A stretch of 7,400 nucleotides of DNA, taken from contig CAYHZG010000025.1 in assembly GCA_964361105.1 (NCBI GenBank), forward strand, positions 1 to 7,400, read 5' to 3'. How positions within the stretch are numbered: position 1 is the first letter of the stretch; every line of letters begins with the position of its first letter. Source of the DNA: CAYHZG01 sp964361105. Its GTDB lineage: Bacteria > Patescibacteriota > Minisyncoccia > 2-02-FULL-40-12. Under the pieces are notes generated by a model. It had not been told where the DNA came from. It worked only from the letters and a program-made list of their open reading frames with translations, and searched no databases. Positions 1 through 4,016 of the stretch are shown here, one piece after another. Position numbers and translations under genes: made by a program.

Positions 1-359
1 ATTATCATTTTGAGAAAGGCAATTTGATTTATCACGACACATATTTTGGCAGTCGGGATTTTATAGGCGAAGAAGTGGTTTATAAAGATAATGAGCCAGT
101 TTGGGGAATGAACTACTATGGTTTTATCCTTTCTGAAACAACGAACGAAAAAGAACTATACGGGTTTTTAAGAGAAGCTCTAATGCAAGAATACTCTGAT
201 ATTATCCCTGTGCGTGGCGGTAAAAACTATCAAAAAGATGACTGGGAATATACGAATGCCGTGGAAGGTGAGCTGAACCGTTTTACTGGCACAGAAGAAA
301 TATACCGAGCAGGCGTATTGGTCTACAAATGCTACTACCACGGCGGTTTTATTGAATAA
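1..359 (+). CDS. DUF5680-like protein, 3' part (partial)
   Basis: The reading frame is open from the window edge (first full codon at base 3) to TAA at 357-359, so the gene is 5'-truncated by the window. A TTG at 24 sits inside the conserved block and is unlikely to be the start. Recognisable pieces are a YxDTYFGS-type segment, then FIGEE, a VWGMNYYG block, a segment with PVRG, an EGxxxxFTGTEEI block and a terminal YHGGFI. This order matches my memory of the DUF5680 family, a domain of unknown function found alone or at the C-terminus of HTH (XRE-type) regulators. Whether an N-terminal HTH exists here cannot be seen. It ends 1 nt before the next ATG, so it is probably co-transcribed with it. 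The biochemical role is unknown. The family assignment is from pattern memory, not a search. Confidence 0.7.
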   Translation, partial: YHFEKGNLIYHDTYFGSRDFIGEEVVYKDNEPVWGMNYYGFILSETTNEKELYGFLREALMQEYSDIIPVRGGKNYQKDDWEYTNAVEGELNRFTGTEEIYRAGVLVYKCYYHGGFIE

Positions 360-360
360 T

Positions 361-1302
361 ATGAATATAGAAAACTGGAAAGAACAATTAAAAAAGCCCA
401 GCGGAAACCTAACCACCAATCAAGCAATGCCCGCTTTTTTGATTAACAAGTTGCTTGAAGAAAATGTCTCCTTAAAAGATAAACTAAAGTTTTCAGAAGT
501 TGATTTTCCTAAACACAAAGGATTACTCAATGAGATTGTGGGCTTAGACATTCTTGCTGGTTTGCAATCTTTATCTATCAAGAATTGTTTAACACTTTTT
601 CGGGCAATAAGATTTCCTACATACAAGCGATTGTATGAAGCTATTTATAATCACGGTTTTGCCATTCTCAACTATGAGCAAGAAAGGATTTTGGATTTAT
701 ATAAAAACGAAAATTATATAAACCAGAGAGGCCAGATTAAGAATAATCCGCTTTTTTGGACTCAACCTCAAGAAAGAGTAGTAAAGGGTTTACCAGTATT
801 TTGTTTAGCCAACGATACTCTTCAAATCCATCGTGCTTTCAGGGCAGATGATGATTTAGTAATTATGGTTGCCATTCATATTCCTCACGAACTTCTTGAA
901 AAAAGAAAAATACGTTTAGTGGCAAATCCAGCAATTGACTTGGACTACGATAACGATGAACGTGATTTTGAAATTAGAGATTTTGTAAAAGCTAATGGTG
1001 CATACAATATAGATTTCAAAGCTTTGAGGGTAAGAGGGATTGACCTCCACGAAATGTATACTAATGATTTGCCGTGGGATATTGAAGAAGCTAAAAAAAT
1101 TGGAGTTGAACAAGTTTTCTTTTTACTAAATATCCGTAAAATAACCGATTATTCAAAGATTAAAGAGCTTAAAGAAACTACTGAATTATTAAAATCAAAC
1201 GCCTACTTTCTGCACGGGTTCTTTGGAGACCAAAACATATTTGGCAGACGAAGTTCAAAGTATTTGCCATATAAATGCCAAAAATTATCAAAGAATGAAT
1301 AA
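361..1302 (+). CDS. hypothetical protein, 313 aa
   Basis: I do not recognise this protein. I chose ATG at 361, one base after the upstream stop, over an in-frame TTG at 352 that would overlap the previous gene; neither has a Shine-Dalgarno. It appears soluble, with no signal peptide or membrane helix. An N-terminal lysine/leucine-rich helical stretch covers about residues 5-50. A mixed alpha/beta middle has an LTLFRAIRFP strand-like segment (78-87) and an IHRAF/DDLVIMVAIHIP segment (156-175). An acidic cluster DLDYDNDERDFEIRDF lies at 193-208. A charged C-terminal half follows, ending in a basic tail. The AT-rich codon use matches its neighbours. Its 3' end overlaps the histidine-phosphatase start by 8 nt, which implies translational coupling and perhaps a shared pathway. 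A toxin, nucleotide-processing or stress role would be a guess. Confidence 0.8.
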   Translation: MNIENWKEQLKKPSGNLTTNQAMPAFLINKLLEENVSLKDKLKFSEVDFPKHKGLLNEIVGLDILAGLQSLSIKNCLTLFRAIRFPTYKRLYEAIYNHGFAILNYEQERILDLYKNENYINQRGQIKNNPLFWTQPQERVVKGLPVFCLANDTLQIHRAFRADDDLVIMVAIHIPHELLEKRKIRLVANPAIDLDYDNDERDFEIRDFVKANGAYNIDFKALRVRGIDLHEMYTNDLPWDIEEAKKIGVEQVFFLLNIRKITDYSKIKELKETTELLKSNAYFLHGFFGDQNIFGRRSSKYLPYKCQKLSKNE

Positions 1303-1873
1303 CAACATTTTTATAATGCGGCACGGCCAAGATGAGGATAATGCGGCTGGCATCCTAAACGGCCATCGTGATACTCCGCTTACAGAACTTGGCCGACAAC
1401 AAGCCAAGATTGCCGCTCAAAAACTAAAAGACAACAACATTGATATTATATACGCCTCGCCATTAAAGCGTGCTTATGAAACAGCTCGTATTGTCGCTGA
1501 TGAATTAAAGGTAGATGAGGTTGTTTTGGATAATCATCTTATTGAAAGAGATTTTGGTGTTTTAACAGGAAAACCTGTAGCTGATATTCTCAAATACACA
1601 GACAAGGTTCTGAAAACTGAAAAAATTACTTATTTTTTGGAGGTTGAGGGAGCTGAGGATTTTCCATCATTATTAGAAAGAGCCAAGATATTTTATTCTG
1701 AAATTGAGCAGAGGCACTCTAACCAAAACATACTCCTTGTTTGCCACGGCGATATTGGCAAAATAATTAGAGCCGTTTATCACGGTATTGATTGGGAAAC
1801 ATCGTTAAAAACTTACTATTTTGACAATACTCAAGTTCTTGAACTATCAAAGGATAAAGACATTATAGAATAG
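1295..1873 (+). CDS. histidine phosphatase family protein (phosphoglycerate mutase-like)
   Basis: This is a member of the histidine phosphatase (branch 1) superfamily, in which a phospho-histidine intermediate transfers or hydrolyses phosphate from small molecules or proteins. Counting from ATG 1295, the catalytic RHG motif is at residues 9-11 (His10 nucleophile). TPLTELGRQQA follows at 27-37, the SPLKRAYETA block with the second phosphate-binding arginine (Arg59) at 55-64, the acid/base glutamate in ERDFG (Glu84), and the second catalytic histidine in CHGD (His151). At 192 aa it has the usual size of a CobC/GpmB-type phosphatase and lacks the insertions of dPGM glycolytic mutases. A TTG 24 codons upstream keeps the frame open but would place extra sequence before the normally N-terminal RHG strand, so ATG 1295 is preferred. 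Substrate is undetermined; a housekeeping mutase, an alpha-ribazole-phosphate phosphatase or a nucleotide phosphatase are all possible. Confidence 0.92.
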   Translation: MNNNIFIMRHGQDEDNAAGILNGHRDTPLTELGRQQAKIAAQKLKDNNIDIIYASPLKRAYETARIVADELKVDEVVLDNHLIERDFGVLTGKPVADILKYTDKVLKTEKITYFLEVEGAEDFPSLLERAKIFYSEIEQRHSNQNILLVCHGDIGKIIRAVYHGIDWETSLKTYYFDNTQVLELSKDKDIIE

Positions 1874-2048
1874 TGAGTGGCGGGGTGGGGTAAAGTAATT
1901 TTAATTGATTTTCGCAAGGTTTAACGATAAGCTTGGGATGAATAATCGTGTAGTGGCCGCCTTAAAACAGGTTCTAACATCGTCTACTACTCCCCGCCTT
2001 GACAACTTTCCTATCTCTGCTAATATTGTAATACAAATTATTACAACC
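1874..2048 (+). other. intergenic spacer upstream of TA module
   Basis: This gap of about 175 nt separates the three-gene run from the toxin-antitoxin pair. The frame of the antitoxin stays open back to 1905, but this extension starts at a non-ATG codon and crosses the antitoxin promoter, so I do not treat it as coding. GGCGGGG (1879-1885) and CCCCGCC (1992-1998) form a perfect 7-nt inverted pair bracketing the spacer, and ACGAT/ATCGT (1924-1928/1945-1949) form a small inner pair. No clear T-tracted terminator was found. Confidence 0.5.
1999..2026 (+). promoter_or_regulatory. sigma70 promoter of the toxin-antitoxin operon
   Basis: A perfect -35 box TTGACA (1999-2004) is followed, after a 16-nt spacer, by TAATAT (2021-2026). 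The -10 is preceded by TGC, giving an extended -10. Predicted transcription starts near 2033, leaving only about 16 nt before the antitoxin ATG and no Shine-Dalgarno. RHH antitoxins of this kind normally autorepress such promoters; no clear operator palindrome was identified here. Confidence 0.8.
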
Positions 2049-2258
2049 ATGAGAAACATTATTAATATATCTCTGCCTCCAGAATTAACCAAAAAGGTGC
2101 AACAAGAAGTTAAAACTGGCAACTATGCTAGTATAAGCGAATTTTTTCGTCACCTTTTACGCACTCACGAATTAGCAGAAGAACTAAAAAAAGCTAGAAA
2201 TAACTTTGATAGAAGAAAAAACTGGAAAATCCTTAAATCTTTAAAAGACCTGAGATAG
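2049..2258 (+). CDS. ribbon-helix-helix antitoxin (ParD/CopG-like)
   Basis: This small 69-aa protein starts with the typical RHH layout. A beta-strand RNIINISLP (2-10) is followed by PELTKKVQQEV helix A (11-21), the GNYASISEFFR turn-helix (24-34), and a C-terminal charged tail (39-69) that in the family wraps and neutralises the toxin. The strand would pair in a dimer and insert in the DNA major groove to repress its own promoter. ATG 2049 is selected because it places the strand at the N-terminus and lies just downstream of a strong promoter; the open frame upstream would include promoter DNA. It stops 3 nt before the toxin gene. It is assigned as antitoxin from fold and position; the exact family (ParD, RelB-like RHH, or CopG) is uncertain. 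Confidence 0.88.
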   Translation: MRNIINISLPPELTKKVQQEVKTGNYASISEFFRHLLRTHELAEELKKARNNFDRRKNWKILKSLKDLR

Positions 2259-2261
2259 AGA

Positions 2262-2516
2262 ATGGTAATTTTTTATTACTCTAAATTTAGGCAACAATTT
2301 AAGAAACTACCCGAAGAGATTAAATTACTAGCCGAAAAGAAAGAAGAAATATTCCGAAAAAATCCGTTTGACCCAAAACTTAAAACTCATAAACTCCATG
2401 GTGAGCTTAGTGAATTCTGGGCTTTTTCAATAAATTATCAGTACCGAATTATTTTTGACTTTATTAACGAAGACAAGATTAGATTTTACAGCATAGGCGC
2501 ACATGATATTTATTAA
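2262..2516 (+). CDS. RelE/ParE-superfamily toxin (YafQ/RelE-like)
   Basis: This is an 84-aa toxin of the RelE/ParE fold. It starts with a strand-like MVIFYYSKFRQQFKKLP, followed by two helices (17-34). NPFDPKLKTHKLHG (34-47) precedes the hallmark strand region WAFSINYQYRIIFDF (53-67), with the conserved arginine Arg62, and it ends in IGAHDIY (78-84), where His81 is a candidate catalytic residue. The LKTHKLHG...WAFSI..YRIIF pattern is that of RelE-like mRNA interferases of the type often annotated as mRNA-degradation endonucleases. These cleave mRNA at the ribosome and reduce translation until the antitoxin binds. A ParE-like gyrase action cannot be ruled out from sequence. It begins 3 nt after the antitoxin stop, so the two are co-transcribed and translation is probably coupled. 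Length is usual, and there is no sign of decay. Confidence 0.92.
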   Translation: MVIFYYSKFRQQFKKLPEEIKLLAEKKEEIFRKNPFDPKLKTHKLHGELSEFWAFSINYQYRIIFDFINEDKIRFYSIGAHDIY

Positions 2517-2552
2517 ACCACCTATTTTTTTAATACGACTGTCGGTTCTTTC

Positions 2553-2622
2553 CTAAGAAAGTTTTCGTCTTTCTTATTCCCTCGCTAATCCTAATCTGAA
2601 CTTTCCCCAAAAACTTTCTTGG
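2553..2622 (+). repeat. inverted repeat downstream of the toxin
   Basis: Bases 2553-2565 can pair with 2610-2622 over 13 positions with one G-T wobble (core AAGAAAGTTTT against AAAACTTTCTT), enclosing a 44-nt loop. A competing perfect 8-bp hairpin, TAAGAAAG (2554-2561) with CTTTCTTA (2569-2576), uses the same left arm. Neither is followed by a clean T-run, so this is not a classical terminator, although a T-run at 2524-2531 precedes it. It may mark a boundary between the TA module and the next unit. Confidence 0.45.
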
Positions 2623-2630
2623 TAGCGGGA

Positions 2631-2659
2631 TTGACTGATTAGTTGTCACCGTTTATAAT
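2631..2659 (+). promoter_or_regulatory. near-consensus sigma70 promoter
   Basis: TTGACT (2631-2636), a 17-nt spacer and a perfect TATAAT (2654-2659) make this the best-matching promoter in the window. Transcription is predicted to begin near 2666, next to the palindrome GTACGTAC (2664-2671). This leaves a leader of about 150 nt before the next plausible gene at 2818, unlike the other promoters here, which sit within about 20 nt of their start codon. Confidence 0.8.
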
Positions 2660-2713
2660 TAAAGTACGTACCTTCCATTTTGATCGTTTTCTGGGGAATC
2701 TGAACCTGGGAAG

Positions 2714-2760
2714 AAAGGAGGCCGAATGGGGTGAGACATATTCGTCCGCCACCCGCCTGA
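2714..2760 (+). other. candidate leader peptide (9 codons, PPP) with its own RBS
   Basis: A strong Shine-Dalgarno AAAGGAGG (2714-2721) precedes GTG at 2731 by 9 nt. This opens a 9-codon frame, MRHIRPPPA, ending at TGA 2758-2760, with TAA directly after in the same frame. The same RBS precedes ATG at 2726 by 4 nt, but that frame stops after two codons (ATG GGG TGA). Three consecutive prolines are a known ribosome-pausing sequence relieved by EF-P. The stop codon is the first triplet of the stem-loop at 2758-2793, a layout seen in translational attenuators. Translation is inferred only; such a short frame could be chance. Confidence 0.35.
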
Positions 2761-2793
2761 TAAGAGAGTCGCTATCCCACCTTTCTCTTATCA
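2758..2793 (+). promoter_or_regulatory. leader stem-loop with competing pairing
   Basis: TGATAAGAGA (2758-2767) and TCTCTTATCA (2784-2793) form a perfect 10-bp stem with a 16-nt loop, 24 nt upstream of the ATG at 2818. An alternative helix pairs AGAAAGGAGG (2712-2721), which contains the leader-peptide RBS, with CCACCTTTCT (2777-2786), using the loop and part of the 3' arm: nine pairs and one A-A mismatch. The two structures cannot form together. Pairing was found by eye; no folding energy was calculated. Confidence 0.55.
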
Positions 2794-2817
2794 ACGTCAG
2801 TTTCGTCGGAGTGACCA

Positions 2818-3084
2818 ATGGTGCCTATTCTCATTTCACGAATACCTGAACGAGAAGTTCGTTTCAATTCTGTCTTGTTTAGTATCTCAATACCGGCCAA
2901 GACAAAAGAAGGGAGAGAAGTACAGGTAATTGGCGGCAACCCCAACAAAAAAGGGTTGCTGATCCGTGATGACTCCTGGGGGCACCGAACATGGTACCCG
3001 GAAGACGATATCATCACAGAGGAAGCAAACCAGACTCGGCTTGTTGCCGCCATGTGTCGCGCAGGCGAAATCATCAAGACTTGA
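2818..3084 (+). CDS. small orphan protein, 88 aa
   Basis: I do not recognise this protein. The start is supported by GGAG (2808-2811) six bases before ATG 2818, a clear Shine-Dalgarno in a window where most genes lack one. It is predicted soluble. An N-terminal segment with alternating hydrophobic residues (3-24) is followed by a charged linker (28-35). A compact beta-rich-looking block comes next, with EVQVIGG (34-40), GLLIRDD (46-52) and RTWYPEDDI (57-65), and then a short helix (70-87) carrying one cysteine. The hydrophobic spacing and GAA/GTN/ATC/GCC codons look like real coding sequence, but the base composition is richer in GC than the neighbours. Overlapping open frames of similar length exist here on both strands, so openness alone proves little. 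It lies alone between a strong promoter with a structured leader and a structured tail. Function is unknown. Confidence 0.55.
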   Translation: MVPILISRIPEREVRFNSVLFSISIPAKTKEGREVQVIGGNPNKKGLLIRDDSWGHRTWYPEDDIITEEANQTRLVAAMCRAGEIIKT

Positions 3085-3342
3085 GACACTGAAGGACAGA
3101 AAAAGGGGAATGGTCCGGAAACGGACCAAAGTCAAGGAATTCTGTGCTTCAGGATTTCAAGTGTTGCCCCTGCGTTGCCTGAGGAGAGAATCACCCGACT
3201 CCCGGTCCTTGAGGACGGGGCCGAATCTCAACATAAGGCACAACAGGGCAGCAGCCCGGGCGGGACTAGCTTTCATGGCAGAAATCTTGTCATGACCCAG
3301 CAGCCCCGCCCGGTTCGTTCTTTCACCAGTTAGACGTCCACC
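3085..3342 (+). other. highly structured tail, candidate non-coding RNA or structured 3'UTR
   Basis: No convincing gene lies here. The plus strand can form a series of strong stems. Stem A is CTGAAG-G-ACAGAA (3089-3101) with TTCTGT-G-CTTCAG (3140-3152), 12 pairs around one G-G mismatch, enclosing a perfect 7-bp hairpin with a GAAA tetraloop (3111-3117/3122-3128). Stem B is 3165-3172 with 3244-3250, seven pairs and one bulge, enclosing CCCgGTCC TTGA GGACgGGG (3201-3220). Stem C is CCGGGCGGG (3256-3264) with CCCGCCCGG (3305-3313), a perfect 9 bp, enclosing an 8-bp stem with one G-U (3273-3280/3288-3295). I compared it mentally with tmRNA, RNase P RNA, SRP RNA and group II domain V and found no match to their signature sequences. 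Confidence 0.5.
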
Positions 3343-3385
3343 AAAGCCCTTACGCTTTCCTAGCCGCAAGGGCCTTTTTCTTTTT
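3343..3385 (+). terminator. intrinsic terminator of the 2631-promoter unit
   Basis: GCCCTT (3346-3351) pairs with AAGGGC (3368-3373). Three more A-T pairs form beyond a single bulged C (3374), and a T-rich run TTTTTC TTTTT (3375-3385) follows. It closes the transcript expected from the promoter at 2631-2659. Its T-tract directly abuts the next promoter at 3396-3404. Confidence 0.75.
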
Positions 3386-3395
3386 AAAAATTTCC

Positions 3396-3404
3396 TGTTA
3401 TAAT
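3396..3404 (+). promoter_or_regulatory. extended -10 promoter of the GGDEF-dnaG-rpoD cluster
   Basis: TGT followed by TATAAT (3399-3404) is a perfect extended -10. The -35 region falls in the terminator T-tract (around 3376-3381) and is poor, as is allowed for extended -10 promoters. The start is predicted near 3411, only about 6 nt before the ATG at 3417, so the mRNA would be almost leaderless, consistent with the absence of a Shine-Dalgarno. Confidence 0.7.
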
Positions 3405-3416
3405 TTTGCCAAACTT

Positions 3417-4016
3417 ATGACTCAAGAACTTAAGCAATTAAAACAAGAGCTTCATAAAAAAGATTTTGAGATTAAGCAATTGAGAGGCCTGGTTACCAAA
3501 GACCCGCTGACCGGCCTTTATAATCGCCGGGGATTTGAAGAAGAAGTCACCCATTTAATTAAAGATGTTTCTTTTGCTAAAGAAAATCCAGAAGCGAGAA
3601 AGCATTTTTATATAGATTCAATTAGTATTCTTTTTTTCGATATTGATAATTTTAAAAAACTCAACGATACTCATGGCCATAAGATTGGTGACCAGGTTCT
3701 TCAGCAGGTTTCCCAAATAATCCGACAGAAAGTCAGGGACATTGATTTTATCGGTCGCTGGGGCGGCGAAGAACTAGTCGTAGCCCTAGTTGGTTCTCAC
3801 GAAAACGATGCTTTTCGAAAAGCTGAGGAAATAAGAAAAGCAGTTAAGAGTCGGGTAAAAGCCGGCAAAGAAACAATAACGGTAAGTATCGGTGTAGCTG
3901 AGTTAAAAGACGAGTTTGACCTTGAAAGTCTGGTTAAATTAGCCGATAAAGCGATGTATGTAGCTAAGCACGACCGGGGCAAGGATAATGTAGTAAAATT
4001 CAGCGAACTTAAATGA
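3417..4016 (+). CDS. soluble GGDEF diguanylate cyclase
   Basis: This is a single-domain GGDEF protein of 199 aa that should condense two GTP into cyclic di-GMP in the cytoplasm. Residues 1-25 form a charged coiled-coil-like helix suited to dimerisation, and there is no membrane helix or sensor domain. The domain opens with DPLTGLYNRRGF (29-40). FDIDNFK (74-80) carries the metal-binding Asp75, followed by the DTHGHKIGD block (84-92). The active-site motif is GGEEL (116-120), an accepted active form of GGDEF. The RxxD product-inhibition site (Arg107-Asp110) lies exactly five residues before it, so feedback inhibition is expected. The terminal block LADKAMYVAKHDRGKD (175-190) is also typical. 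The stop overlaps the dnaG start as ATGA. How input reaches it is not visible; oligomerisation through the coiled coil is one option. Confidence 0.95.
   Translation: MTQELKQLKQELHKKDFEIKQLRGLVTKDPLTGLYNRRGFEEEVTHLIKDVSFAKENPEARKHFYIDSISILFFDIDNFKKLNDTHGHKIGDQVLQQVSQIIRQKVRDIDFIGRWGGEELVVALVGSHENDAFRKAEEIRKAVKSRVKAGKETITVSIGVAELKDEFDLESLVKLADKAMYVAKHDRGKDNVVKFSELK

Noticed and set aside
1223..1294. Upstream TTG start for the histidine phosphatase
   Set aside because: It would put 24 extra residues before the normally N-terminal RHG strand and lies deep within the previous gene.
1905..2048. 48-residue N-terminal extension of the antitoxin
   Set aside because: It would include the consensus promoter at 1999-2026; RHH antitoxins begin at the strand encoded from ATG 2049.
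2531..2540. TAATACGACT, identical to the first ten bases of the T7 promoter
   Set aside because: The following bases do not match the rest of the promoter, and no phage genes are nearby; probably chance.
2643..2849. 68-aa plus-strand open frame
   Set aside because: It starts at TTG and runs through the -10 box and the predicted start site of the strongest promoter.
2772..3089. 105-aa minus-strand open frame
   Set aside because: It is antisense to the 88-aa ORF, and I saw no clear promoter or RBS. It is probably open only because the region is GC-richer and stop-poor, but it is one reason the coding call at 2818 is only moderate.
2966..3295. 109-aa plus-strand open frame
   Set aside because: It overlaps the better supported 88-aa gene in another frame, has no RBS, and translates the stem-rich region into an arginine-rich, low-complexity product, as expected from a structured RNA.
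3085..3342. tmRNA, RNase P RNA or SRP RNA
   Set aside because: The signature sequences I looked for (tRNA-like ends with a GGTTCGA T-arm; GAGGAAAGTCC; the SRP GGAAG-type loop in context) are absent, despite a CCACCA at 3338-3343 and an ACAGAA at 3096-3101.
3157..3369. 70-aa minus-strand open frame
   Set aside because: It spans the terminator hairpin and the GC stems; its composition follows the RNA structure, not a protein pattern.
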